A stretch of DNA of 64,000 nt from Nocardia jinanensis (GTDB taxonomy: Bacteria; Actinomycetota; Actinomycetes; Mycobacteriales; Mycobacteriaceae), in NCBI RefSeq assembly GCF_014645735.1, contig NZ_BMMH01000014.1, forward strand, positions 89,224-153,223, in the 5' to 3' direction. Shown one piece after another: positions 43,178 through 51,316 of this stretch; the stretch's first letter is position 1, and every line of letters starts with the position of its first letter. The notes under the pieces were generated by a model that was not told the origin of the DNA, did not search any database, and saw only the letters and a list, made by a program, of their open reading frames with translations. A program made the translations under genes and the position numbers.

Positions 43178-44515
43178 ATGAGCGAGGCGAACGCGCGGGT
43201 GGGGCGCGGGCAGGTGGTCGCATGGGGATTGTGGGACTGGGGGTCCGCCTCGTTCAACGCCGTCATCACCACGTTCGTGTTCGCGGTGTACCTCACCGAC
43301 AGTGTGGGCGACGATCTGCCGGGTGATATCTCCGCCAGCGCCTGGCTGGGGTGGGCACTCGGGTTCGCCGGGCTGATCGTCGCGCTGACCGCGCCGATCA
43401 CCGGTCAGCGTTTCGACGCGACCGCGAACCGCAAACGTTCGCTCGGGCTCATGACCGCGGTCGTCGTGGTGCTGACGGCGGCGATGTTCTTCGTCCGGGA
43501 CGAGTACTCCTATCTGTGGCTCGGGCTGGTGTTGCTCGCGCTGGGATCGGTTTTCTTCGAACTCGCGACCGTGCCCTACAACGCGATGCTGCGCCAGGTG
43601 TCCACCCCCGCGACCCTGGGCCGGGTCTCCGGATTCGGCTGGGCCATGGGCTACTTCGGCGGGATCTTCCTGTTGTTGATCTGCTATTTCGGGTTCATCG
43701 CCGGTGACGGCCCCGAGCGGGGGCTGTTCGGTGTAGCCACCGAGGGCGGGTTGAACATCCGGCTGGTCGTGCTGCTCGCCGCCGTATGGTTCGCCGTATT
43801 CGCTCTGCCGGTGCTGTTCGCGGTCCCGGAGGCGCCGCGCACCCGGGCCGATCCCGGGGCGGCGAGCGCGGGTCTTCTCGGCTCCTACCGGGTGTTGTGG
43901 CGGGATCTGCGGGAGCTGTGGGCACTGGATCGAGCCGTCATCGGGTTCCTGCTCGCCAGCGCCGTATTCCGGGACGGCCTGGCCGGTGTCTTCGCGTTCG
44001 GCGCGGTGCTGGCCGTGCAGGTGTACGGGATCAGCGAATCCGATGTGCTGTTGTTCGGGATCGCGGCCAATGTTGTCGCGGCGCTCGGCGCGATCGTGGC
44101 CGGCCGCTTGGACGACAGGGTCGGGCCGAAACGCGTGATCGCGGTATCGCTGCTGTCCGCTGTAGTGGCCGGCGCGGTGCTGCTGGTGGTGTCGGGGGCC
44201 GCGATGTTCTGGATCTTCGGCCTGGCGCTGACGCTGTTCGTCGGTCCGGCGCAGGCGTCGGCGCGGTCTTTCCTCGTTCGGCTGACACCGCCGGGACGGG
44301 AGGGGCAGCTGTTCGGGCTCTACACCACCACGGGGCGGGCTGCCTCGTTCCTGGCGCCCACCTTGTTCGGTCTGTTCGTGTGGGGTTTCGGGGCCGACCG
44401 CGCCGGTATCGGGGGCCTGCTGGTGGTGCTGGTCGCCGGACTGGTCGCCCTGCTGTTCGTCCCGGCTCCGGACGCCTCGGGGAGCAAGGAGCCGGCACGG
44501 ACTCCCGTCGCGTGA
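43178..44515 (+). CDS. MFS transporter, UMF1/autophagy-protein-22-like
   Basis: A 445-residue membrane protein with about twelve spans. The first span WGLWDWGSASFNAVITTFVF is the hallmark of the UMF1 (Atg22-like) family, which includes fungal vacuolar amino-acid exporters and bacterial relatives of unknown substrate. The cytoplasmic loop PITGQRFDATANRKRSL sits after the second span. The ATG at 43178 is fixed by the TAGGGT promoter hexamer seven bases upstream. It is convergent with the regulator gene with only 22 bp between. Confidence 0.9.
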   Translation: MSEANARVGRGQVVAWGLWDWGSASFNAVITTFVFAVYLTDSVGDDLPGDISASAWLGWALGFAGLIVALTAPITGQRFDATANRKRSLGLMTAVVVVLTAAMFFVRDEYSYLWLGLVLLALGSVFFELATVPYNAMLRQVSTPATLGRVSGFGWAMGYFGGIFLLLICYFGFIAGDGPERGLFGVATEGGLNIRLVVLLAAVWFAVFALPVLFAVPEAPRTRADPGAASAGLLGSYRVLWRDLRELWALDRAVIGFLLASAVFRDGLAGVFAFGAVLAVQVYGISESDVLLFGIAANVVAALGAIVAGRLDDRVGPKRVIAVSLLSAVVAGAVLLVVSGAAMFWIFGLALTLFVGPAQASARSFLVRLTPPGREGQLFGLYTTTGRAASFLAPTLFGLFVWGFGADRAGIGGLLVVLVAGLVALLFVPAPDASGSKEPARTPVA

Positions 44516-44537
44516 CAGGGAACGGGTGGGCGCGTGT

Positions 44538-45146
44538 TCAGGGTTTCCAGGCGCCCATGCCGAGGGCGACGAGGCGGATCTGCTGGATGGTGCGATCGAT
44601 GACCGATCGTTCCTCGCGCGGGGTCGCGCCGACATAGTCGGCGATTCCGTCGATCACCGTGGCGACCAGCAGATCGGCCGCCACTTCCAGATCGCCGGGC
44701 GACCAGTCGTCCAGCGCCGGGATGCGGGACAGATCGGCCACCAGTTCGCGCACGATCAGTTGTAGTTCGAGCGCTATGGCCGAGCGCAGTGCCGGACTGC
44801 CGCCGCGCTGCTCACGGATCAGGAAGCCGTACAGCTCCCGTTTCTGGCCGACCTCGCCGAAGACGAAACGTACCGTCGCCGAGAGCCGGGCGTCGGGCGT
44901 GCGGCGCAGTTGCCGCAGTGCCAATCGCAAGGCTTGGACGCCCTCGTCCACCAGGGTGGCGCCGAGGTCGTCCAGTGAGTCGAAATGCCGATAGAAGGCC
45001 GTCGGCACGATACCGGCGGAGCGGGCGATCTCACGCAGACTCAGCGCGCCGAAACCGCGTTCGGCGGCCAGCGCCAGCGTGCCGACGAGTAGGGCCTGCC
45101 GGGTGCGCTCCTTGCGCTCGACGCGGCTCTCTACCTGATCTGTCAT
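44538..45146 (-). CDS. TetR-family regulator, DesT/FabR-like
   Basis: A 202-residue TetR protein. The recognition region RKERTRQALL and SLREIARSAGIVPTAFYRHF closely resembles FabR and Pseudomonas DesT, which sense acyl-CoA saturation and control unsaturated fatty acid genes. It is divergent from an acyl-CoA desaturase and its reductase, the same gene pair DesT controls. The palindrome at 45254-45269 between them is the likely operator. TATGCT lies seven bases before its ATG, so the transcript is probably leaderless. Confidence 0.85.
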   Translation of the reverse strand: MTDQVESRVERKERTRQALLVGTLALAAERGFGALSLREIARSAGIVPTAFYRHFDSLDDLGATLVDEGVQALRLALRQLRRTPDARLSATVRFVFGEVGQKRELYGFLIREQRGGSPALRSAIALELQLIVRELVADLSRIPALDDWSPGDLEVAADLLVATVIDGIADYVGATPREERSVIDRTIQQIRLVALGMGAWKP

Positions 45147-45153
45147 TTCAGTG

Positions 45154-45159
45154 AGCATA
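45154..45159 (-). promoter_or_regulatory. -10 element of a leaderless promoter (DesT-like gene)
   Basis: TATGCT on the minus strand ends seven bases before the ATG at 45146. Confidence 0.55.
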
Positions 45160-45216
45160 CATCCGTTCACCATTTGCCCTTCTCTCTTTTGTCGCCCGCG
45201 TCACATCAATTACTGG

Positions 45217-45222
45217 TTGACA
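45217..45222 (+). promoter_or_regulatory. -35 element of the desaturase-operon promoter
   Basis: A consensus TTGACA. CACACT 19 bases later (45242-45247) is the best -10 candidate, which would place the transcription start inside the operator palindrome. Confidence 0.45.
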
Positions 45223-45253
45223 GCTCCCGCGGGGTATCCGGCACACTAGTTGA

Positions 45254-45269
45254 GTGTACAGTCGTACAC
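45254..45269. promoter_or_regulatory. DesT/FabR-type operator palindrome
   Basis: GTGTACAGTCGTACAC is a perfect 6-4-6 inverted repeat, flanked nearly symmetrically by ACTAGT at 45245-45250 and 45274-45279. It lies between the TetR gene and the reductase gene. Known FabR/DesT sites are AGTGNAC-type dyads, similar in form. Confidence 0.7.
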
Positions 45270-45292
45270 CGAAACTAGTTGAAGCTCGTGAC

Positions 45293-46381
45293 ATGACCGA
45301 CAGACAGGGACGGAGAACTCCCATGGTGGCCCTCCTCGGTCTGGTACAGACCCTGACCACACCGCATCCGGTGGACCGGTACCTGGAACTGGTGCGCCCC
45401 ATGCTCACCGTCCGCGATATGCGGGCCCGAATCGTCGGCGTGGACCGCTCGGTCCCGGGAACGATCTCGCTGAGCCTGCGCCCGACCCGGCAGTGGGACG
45501 GACTGCGAGCGGGTCAATTCCTGCAGCTGGGCGTGGTGATCGACGGGGTGCGGCATCTGCGCTGCTATTCACCGGTGAACTCGCAGCACGACCGGCGCCG
45601 GCGCCTCGACCTCACCCTCCGCGTACATCCGCACGGTCTGGTGTCGCGGTATCTGCACGAACACGCGCGTCCCGGCATGATCGTGGACCTCGAACCGGCC
45701 TCCGGGGTATTCCATCTCCCGGATCGGCGGCCCGAGCGAGTTCTGCTGATCAGCGGTGGTAGCGGCATCACACCCGTGCTGTCCATGCTGCGCACCCTCG
45801 TCGACGAGGGGTACTCCGGTGAAGTGGTGTTCCTGCACTACGCGCGGTCGCCGGAACTGGTGCCGCACCACGCGGAACTCGCCGAAATCGCTGCCGCCCA
45901 TCCGAATATCGCTGTCGAACTGCGATATCCGGAACAGGACGGCCGCGGTTTCGATCACGACGAACTCGTGCGGGTCGCCCCCTGGTTCGCCGACGCGCAG
46001 ACCTACCTGTGCGGGCCGCCGCCGCTGATGGAATCGGTTCGTGAGGTCTACACCGGCGCGGACCTGAGTGAACGTCTGCACACCGAGGAGTTCGTCGCCT
46101 CCACCGTCGCGGTCGACAGCGCCGAGGTGGACGGGACCACCACCTTCTCCGCCAGCGGGGTCACCGCGGAGAACACCGGGACCTCGCTGCTGGAGCAGGC
46201 CGAGGGTGCGGGCCTGCGCCCGGAGTTCGGTTGCCGGATGGGGATCTGCTTCTCCTGCACCTCGGTCCGGCGCAGCGGATGCACCCGCAACCTGCGCACC
46301 GGCGAACTGGAGGCCGATCCCGACCAGCCCATCCAACTCTGCGTCCAGGCCGCCGTCGGCGACGTGGACATCGAAATCTGA
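45293..46381 (+). CDS. ferredoxin reductase partner of acyl-CoA desaturase (Rv3230c-like)
   Basis: A 362-residue flavoprotein. It has an FAD domain with RCYSPVN (typical RxYS), a NAD(P) domain with LLISGGSGITPVLSML, and a C-terminal plant-type [2Fe-2S] ferredoxin domain with Cys ligands in FGCRMGICFSC and QLCVQA. It passes electrons from NADPH to the desaturase 18 bp downstream, as Rv3230c does for DesA3. The start may instead be the ATG at 45323, which has GGAG eight bases upstream; an earlier GTG would overlap the operator. Confidence 0.92.
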   Translation: MTDRQGRRTPMVALLGLVQTLTTPHPVDRYLELVRPMLTVRDMRARIVGVDRSVPGTISLSLRPTRQWDGLRAGQFLQLGVVIDGVRHLRCYSPVNSQHDRRRRLDLTLRVHPHGLVSRYLHEHARPGMIVDLEPASGVFHLPDRRPERVLLISGGSGITPVLSMLRTLVDEGYSGEVVFLHYARSPELVPHHAELAEIAAAHPNIAVELRYPEQDGRGFDHDELVRVAPWFADAQTYLCGPPPLMESVREVYTGADLSERLHTEEFVASTVAVDSAEVDGTTTFSASGVTAENTGTSLLEQAEGAGLRPEFGCRMGICFSCTSVRRSGCTRNLRTGELEADPDQPIQLCVQAAVGDVDIEI

Positions 46382-46399
46382 GACGAAGGGGAGAAACAG

Positions 46400-47584
46400 A
46401 TGACCATCCTCACCGAGACCAAGGACGGACCGCTGGTCCTCTCGCCCGATCAGGTCGAGGAGATCGGCCGGACCCTCGACGAAATGCGCGACCGTATCGT
46501 CGCCGACCTCGGCGAACGCGACCGCCAGTACATATACGACATCATCAAGGCGCAGCGCGGATTCGAGATCGCCGGGCGCGGCCTGATGTACCTGGGTTTC
46601 CTGCCGCCGTTCTGGCTGGCCGGCGTGGCCGCGCTCAGTGTGTCGAAGATCCTCGACAATATGGAGATCGGCCACAACGTCATGCACGGCCAGTACGACT
46701 GGATGCGGGAGCCGGGCCTCAACTCGCGAGTCTTCGAGTGGGACAACGTCTGCCCCGGGGACCAGTGGAAGCATTCGCACAACTACATGCACCACACCTT
46801 CACCAACATCCACGGCCGCGACCGGGATATCGGCTACGGCGTGCTGCGGATCGACGAGGGGCAGGACTGGCACCCGTACTACCTGGGCAACCCGCTGTAC
46901 GCGTTCCTGTTGATGGTGTTCTTCGAATGGGGCGTGATGATGCACGACCTCGAGGCCGACAACATCGTCAAGGGCAAGCGCAGCTGGTCGGACCTCAAAC
47001 CGTTGATCAAGGGGCAGCTCCGGAAATCGGGCCGGCAGGTCCTCAAGGACTATGTGGCGTTCCCGCTGCTGACCGGTCCGCTGTTCCTGTCCACCCTGGC
47101 CGGGAACGCGACGGCCAACCTGGTGCGCAACGTGTGGGCGTACTCGATCATCTTCTGCGGTCATTTCCCTTCGGGCGTGCAGACATTCACCGAAGAGGAG
47201 ACCGCCGAGGAGACCCGCGGCGAATGGTATGTCCGGCAGATGCTCGGCTCGGCCAATATCTCCGGTAGCCCGCTGTTCCACATCATGTCCGGGAACCTGT
47301 CGCACCAGATCGAGCACCACCTGTTCCCGGATCTGCCGGCCAACCGGTACCCGCAGATCGCGCCGGAGGTCCGTGCGCTGTGCGAGAAGTTCGGACTGCC
47401 GTACAACACCGGACCGCTCGGTAAGCAGATCGGATCGGTGTGGGCGAAGATCTTCCAGCTCGCTCTCCCGCCGCAGGTGCAGGAATCCCGGCTGGCCAAG
47501 TTCCTGCCCGCTGCGCTGCGGAAACAGCCCGCTGCCGGTGTTATCGTGATGCGTCAGCAGAGTCCAACCGAAGCGGGCGTGTGA
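46400..47584 (+). CDS. desA3: acyl-CoA delta-9 desaturase, DesA3-like
   Basis: A 394-residue membrane di-iron desaturase that makes oleoyl-type chains from stearoyl-CoA. Three His boxes are present: HNVMH (His92, His96), HNYMHH (His127, His131, His132) and HQIEHH near residue 300. Two hydrophobic hairpins fit the membrane fold. AAGGGGAG precedes the ATG. It forms an operon with the reductase upstream and a small gene downstream whose start overlaps its stop by one base. Confidence 0.95.
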   Translation: MTILTETKDGPLVLSPDQVEEIGRTLDEMRDRIVADLGERDRQYIYDIIKAQRGFEIAGRGLMYLGFLPPFWLAGVAALSVSKILDNMEIGHNVMHGQYDWMREPGLNSRVFEWDNVCPGDQWKHSHNYMHHTFTNIHGRDRDIGYGVLRIDEGQDWHPYYLGNPLYAFLLMVFFEWGVMMHDLEADNIVKGKRSWSDLKPLIKGQLRKSGRQVLKDYVAFPLLTGPLFLSTLAGNATANLVRNVWAYSIIFCGHFPSGVQTFTEEETAEETRGEWYVRQMLGSANISGSPLFHIMSGNLSHQIEHHLFPDLPANRYPQIAPEVRALCEKFGLPYNTGPLGKQIGSVWAKIFQLALPPQVQESRLAKFLPAALRKQPAAGVIVMRQQSPTEAGV

Positions 47585-47937
47585 TGATCGGCAAATTCGA
47601 GGCCAACAAGGATCTGATCCAGGAACTCACCTCGTCGGGCGCGCGCCGGGTCGGCAATATCGCGGGCATCATCACCGGCACGGTCTCGGAGGTCACCCGC
47701 GAGATCGGCGAGTGGATCACCGACGCCATCGAGATGAACGAGGCCGCCGCCGCGGCCCGGCGTGATGCCGCCGAGTCCGGGGGACGCGAGGACGACCCCG
47801 GTGTGCGCGACGGTGCAGAGAGCCGGGACGTCGTGACCGGCAGCACCGCGCCGGTTCGGGAATCCCGGGTCGTGCTCGACGCCGATATCGTCGACGCCGA
47901 GACCGCTGATCCCGGCCCCTCCGGCAAGCGGTACTGA
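47584..47937 (+). CDS. conserved hypothetical small protein co-translated with the desaturase
   Basis: A 117-residue protein. The first ~50 residues (IGKFEANKDLIQELTSSGARRVGNIAGIITGTVSEVTREIGEWITDA) suggest an amphipathic, possibly membrane-surface helix pair; the rest is acidic and probably disordered. The ATG overlaps the desaturase TGA by one base, so translation is coupled. No domain was recognised. Stabilising or localising the desaturase complex is a plausible role by context only. Confidence 0.75.
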   Translation: MIGKFEANKDLIQELTSSGARRVGNIAGIITGTVSEVTREIGEWITDAIEMNEAAAAARRDAAESGGREDDPGVRDGAESRDVVTGSTAPVRESRVVLDADIVDAETADPGPSGKRY

Positions 47938-47950
47938 TCCGAACCGGAAG

Positions 47951-47980
47951 CCGCTCGGTGGGACAACTCACACCGAGCGG
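47951..47980 (+). terminator. terminator of the desaturase operon
   Basis: CCGCTCGGTG (47951-47960) pairs perfectly with CACCGAGCGG (47971-47980), followed by TTATCC. Confidence 0.8.
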
Positions 47981-47992
47981 TTATCCATGGGC

Positions 47993-47998
47993 TAACCT
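47993..47998 (+). promoter_or_regulatory. -10 element of a leaderless promoter (gene at 48005)
   Basis: TAACCT ends six bases before the GTG at 48005. Confidence 0.5.
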
Positions 47999-48004
47999 CT
48001 GGTC

Positions 48005-48325
48005 GTGCCCGCCTATATCTCCTCGCCGGAGCTGACCTTCGGTTTCCTCTTCGCACTGGAGGATCCCGAACGGGTCGCCGAGGTGGTGCGCGACCTGATG
48101 GAGCGCAAGACCGTATCGGTCTTCCGGCTGGCCCGGTTGTCCGACGACGACGGGCCGCCGGAACGCTACGTCGTGAACTGGGCGGCGATCCCGCAGATAT
48201 CCGTCACCACCACCGCGCCCGACGAGGCGGAATTGCGCGCCGACCGGGTGATGCTCGTCAACGCGTTCCTGGGCGACGCGGGTGAGGTGCGGCTGTATTC
48301 CGCGCAGGGGCAGGCCCCGCAGTAA
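48005..48325 (+). CDS. hypothetical protein
   Basis: A 106-residue soluble alpha/beta protein with no recognised motif (TFGFLFALEDPERVAEVVRDLMERK, then two beta-rich stretches). The promoter hexamer six bases upstream of the GTG and normal codon use support it as a real, separately transcribed gene. Its function is unknown and the neighbours give no clue. Confidence 0.65.
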   Translation: MPAYISSPELTFGFLFALEDPERVAEVVRDLMERKTVSVFRLARLSDDDGPPERYVVNWAAIPQISVTTTAPDEAELRADRVMLVNAFLGDAGEVRLYSAQGQAPQ

Positions 48326-48457
48326 CCCCGTCGAGGCGGGCCGTATGCGCCGACCCCGTCCGTGAGATCCCCGTGACTGGTGGTGATCCGTCGTTATCGA
48401 ACTGTAGCCTTGTGCCGGGGTTCCTGATCGAGCGATGGGTGACAAGGAGTGGACGCA

Positions 48458-49507
48458 GTGGAGAACGTGATACGGCTGCTGATCGTATTCGGGGGCACCC
48501 TGGTCGTGACGATCGCGATCGGCTGGGCTATCGACCGCGGACTGCGGTACTGGTCGGCCCGGCATCCGAAGACCACCATCCCGAGCCTGCTGCGCCGGGT
48601 CCAGCTGCCGTTGCAGTTGTTCCTCGGTTTCGCGGCGCTCCGTATCACCTACCCGCTGGCCGAACTGGATCTCCGGCAGGACGTGGTCATTCTCAGTGTC
48701 CTGGCCACCATGGTCACCATGTCGGCGGTCTGGCTGGTCGTCCGGATAGCCGACGCGGTGGCCGATGGACTGCTCAACAGCTACTCCCGCCGCGCCCGGG
48801 ACCCCCGCCGGGTGCGCCAGCTGAACACCCAGTTCACCCTGATCCGGCGGATCACCACCGCGATATTGGCGGTCGCGACCGCGGCTATCGCCATGCTGAT
48901 CCTGTTCCCGGGGCTGCGTGTCCTGGGCACCTCGCTCCTCGCCTCGGCCGGCATCATCGGCATCATCGCCGGTGTGGCCGCGCAATCCACCCTCAGTAAC
49001 CTCATGGCCGGTTTGCAGATCGCCTTCGGTGATTCGGTGAAGATCGGTGACACGGTCGTGGTGGAGGGGGAGATGGGCACTGTCGAGGAAATCTCCCTGT
49101 CCTTCCTCACCGTCCGTATCTGGGACGATCGCAGGCTGACGATGCCGGTGTCGTACTTCAACAGCAAGCCCTACGAGAACTGGTCGCGCGGCGGTCCGCA
49201 GCTCACCGGCACCGTATTCCTCTACCTGGACCACAGCACTCCGGTGTCGGCTCTGCGTGAACATCTCTACGCCTATCTGAGCGATCATCCCGATTGGGAC
49301 GGCCGTAGCTGGAATCTGCTGGTAACCGACAGCACTCCCACCGGGATCGAGGTCCGGGCATCGATGACCGGCCGTGATTCGGATGCGGTGTGGTCGTTGC
49401 GCTGTGCCGTCCGAGAAGAACTGATCGACTGGCTGAACACGCAGCATCCGGGCGCGTTGCCGCGACTGGCCGCGCTGGACGGTTTCGACAAGACCCCGGC
49501 CAGGTAG
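48458..49507 (+). CDS. MscS-family mechanosensitive channel
   Basis: A 349-residue membrane protein. Three to four hydrophobic spans lead to the pore helix (LLASAGIIGIIAGVAAQSTLSNLMAGLQIAF), rich in Gly and Ala as in MscS TM3. The beta domain with GDTVVVEGEMGTVEEI follows, then the alpha/beta vestibule. It would open under membrane tension after osmotic downshock. AAGGAG (48444-48449) is eight bases before the GTG at 48458; the GTG at 48449 overlaps it. Confidence 0.92.
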   Translation: MENVIRLLIVFGGTLVVTIAIGWAIDRGLRYWSARHPKTTIPSLLRRVQLPLQLFLGFAALRITYPLAELDLRQDVVILSVLATMVTMSAVWLVVRIADAVADGLLNSYSRRARDPRRVRQLNTQFTLIRRITTAILAVATAAIAMLILFPGLRVLGTSLLASAGIIGIIAGVAAQSTLSNLMAGLQIAFGDSVKIGDTVVVEGEMGTVEEISLSFLTVRIWDDRRLTMPVSYFNSKPYENWSRGGPQLTGTVFLYLDHSTPVSALREHLYAYLSDHPDWDGRSWNLLVTDSTPTGIEVRASMTGRDSDAVWSLRCAVREELIDWLNTQHPGALPRLAALDGFDKTPAR

Positions 49508-49673
49508 GGCGCGTCGCCGAACGCGGCTGCGGGTGGTTCGGCAATCGATTGATCTCGATGAAATGTCGGTACGGCGGGATGAACGCGAAAAAGTGTGCGA
49601 TAGCTCACAATTGAGGGGCGGCCGAGCCGGTTGGGTCGGCCGGACCAGCACCCTCGAAGGAGCGTTGATCACG

Positions 49674-50375
49674 ATGCCTGCTCCCGCCGGTTACCCGGTC
49701 CGAGTTCGCGGCGATCTGGACCCCGCGCTGTCGCGCTGGATGTGGATCGTGAAATGGCTTCTCGCCATTCCGCACTACATAGTTCTGTTCTTCCTACATA
49801 TCGGTTATGCGGTGGTCACTGTCATCGCGTTCTTCGCGATCCTGTTCACCGGCAAGTACCCTCGCGGCCTGTTCGACTACAGCGTCGGCGTGATCCGGTG
49901 GACGTGGCGCGTGAGTTACTACGCGTGGTCTCCGGCCGGAACGGACAGGTATCCGCCGTTCTCCCTGTCTGCCGATGACGACTATCCGGCGGATCTGGCC
50001 GTCGACTACCCGCCGACTCTCCATCGCGGCCTGGTGCTGGTGAAATGGTGGCTGCTGGCGATTCCGCACTATCTGATAATCGGCGGTATGACCGGAGCCG
50101 CCTGGCTGGTCGACTTCGACGACGCCGACAGTACGGCCAGTGCGGCGGGTATCCCGCTGATCGGCGTGCTCACCCTCGTCGCCCTGGTCGGCCTGCTCTT
50201 CGCCGCTCGGTACTCGCAGGGGCTCTTCGATTTCGTGATGGGGGTCAACAGGTGGATGCTGCGGGTGCAGGCCTACGCCTCGCTGCTGCGTGACGAGTAC
50301 CCGCCGTTCCGCTTGGACCAAGGTGCCCGCGATGAGGCCGCGCCCGTGGTCGATACGAGCAAACCCGAGGTCTGA
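49674..50375 (+). CDS. DUF4389 membrane protein with two tandem copies
   Basis: A 233-residue membrane protein with an internal duplication. Each half has KWxLAIPHYxx, a span, then a GLFD(Y/F)xxGVxRWxxRVxxYA and YPPF ending, the DUF4389 pattern. The copies begin near residues 25 and 122. AAGGAG at 49657-49662 lies ahead of the ATG. Function unknown; such proteins are common in actinobacterial membranes. A strong terminator follows. Confidence 0.85.
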   Translation: MPAPAGYPVRVRGDLDPALSRWMWIVKWLLAIPHYIVLFFLHIGYAVVTVIAFFAILFTGKYPRGLFDYSVGVIRWTWRVSYYAWSPAGTDRYPPFSLSADDDYPADLAVDYPPTLHRGLVLVKWWLLAIPHYLIIGGMTGAAWLVDFDDADSTASAAGIPLIGVLTLVALVGLLFAARYSQGLFDFVMGVNRWMLRVQAYASLLRDEYPPFRLDQGARDEAAPVVDTSKPEV

Positions 50376-50394
50376 GACCACCCCGGCCGAATGA

Positions 50395-50429
50395 AAGAGC
50401 CCGAGGACCCATCGGGTCCTCGGGCTCTT
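50395..50429 (+). terminator. terminator, 16-bp stem
   Basis: AAGAGCCCGAGGACCC (50395-50410) pairs perfectly with GGGTCCTCGGGCTCTT (50414-50429) around a three-base loop, between the DUF4389 gene and convergent tRNA-His. Confidence 0.88.
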
Positions 50430-50432
50430 CAG

Positions 50433-50506
50433 GGTGAGTGACGGGACTCGAACCCGCGACATCCAGGATCACAACCTGGTGCTCTACCAACTGAACTACA
50501 CTCACC
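50433..50506 (-). tRNA. tRNA-His (anticodon GTG)
   Basis: Acceptor GTGAGTG pairs with CACTCAC. The extra 5' G (position -1) pairs with discriminator C, diagnostic of tRNA-His. The anticodon loop TTGTGAT carries GTG. CCA is not encoded. Confidence 0.95.
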
Positions 50507-50593
50507 ATCACCGGTTTCGCACCGGCGGCCTAGATAGTAGCGCGTTCACCCCTCCGCAAGCCAATCGGTTATCGGTGTGCCGGTCGCCACGGT

Positions 50594-51235
50594 CTACGCC
50601 GGATCGTCCCCTTCTCGCCGCGGTTCACCGCCGGAACCCGCGCTGACCTCGGCGGCGATCGCGGCGATCTCCGCTGTCGAGGGCCCGGGCGCGGACACGA
50701 ACGCGGTGCGCCGGTAGTACTCGAGTTCCCGGATCGATTCCTTGATATCGGCGAGGGCGCGGTGGGCCAGGCCCTTCTCGGGCTGGCCGAAGTAGATGCG
50801 CGGATACCAGCGGCGGCACAGTTCCTTGATCGAGCTGACGTCGATCATCCGATAGTGCAGATGCGCGTCCAGCTCCGCCATGTCCCGGGCGATGAAACCC
50901 CGGTCGGTGGCGATGGAATTACCGGCCAGCGGCACCATACGGGCGGTGGGTGCGTACTGCTTCACATAGTCGAGCACCTGCCGTTCGGCCTCGGCGAGGG
51001 TGACCGTGGAGTGCCGGACCTCCTCGGTGAGGCCGGACCGTGCGTGCATTTCGGCGACCACCTCGGGCATCGCGGCGAGCGCCTCGTCATCGGCGTGGAT
51101 CACGATATCCACCCCGTCGCCGAGGACGTTCAGATCGCTGTCCGTCACCAGTGCCGCCACCTCGATCAGTTTGTCGGTGACCAGGTCGAGCCCGGTCATC
51201 TCACAATCCATCCACACCACTAATTTGTCCGACAC
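50594..51235 (-). CDS. orn: oligoribonuclease
   Basis: A 213-residue DEDDh exonuclease that degrades 2-5-mer RNA and pGpG to mononucleotides. The first motif WMDCEMTGLDL carries Asp and Glu; HYRMIDVSSIKELCRRWYP and AHRALADIKESI are the later conserved blocks with His and Asp. The GTG at 51235 matches the family N-terminus and has TAGGGT seven bases upstream, so the mRNA is probably leaderless. Orn is followed by cmrA in mycobacteria, as here. Confidence 0.97.
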   Translation of the reverse strand: MSDKLVVWMDCEMTGLDLVTDKLIEVAALVTDSDLNVLGDGVDIVIHADDEALAAMPEVVAEMHARSGLTEEVRHSTVTLAEAERQVLDYVKQYAPTARMVPLAGNSIATDRGFIARDMAELDAHLHYRMIDVSSIKELCRRWYPRIYFGQPEKGLAHRALADIKESIRELEYYRRTAFVSAPGPSTAEIAAIAAEVSAGSGGEPRREGDDPA

Positions 51236-51242
51236 TCGCACT

Positions 51243-51248
51243 ACCCTA
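51243..51248 (-). promoter_or_regulatory. -10 element of a leaderless promoter (orn)
   Basis: TAGGGT on the minus strand ends seven bases before the GTG at 51235. Confidence 0.55.
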
Positions 51249-51316
51249 ATCAGCGCGCTACCCGTCGGGTGCAATCGCCGCCCCGCCGTGTGGAAGGGTC
51301 ACCCGATGGGGCGATA

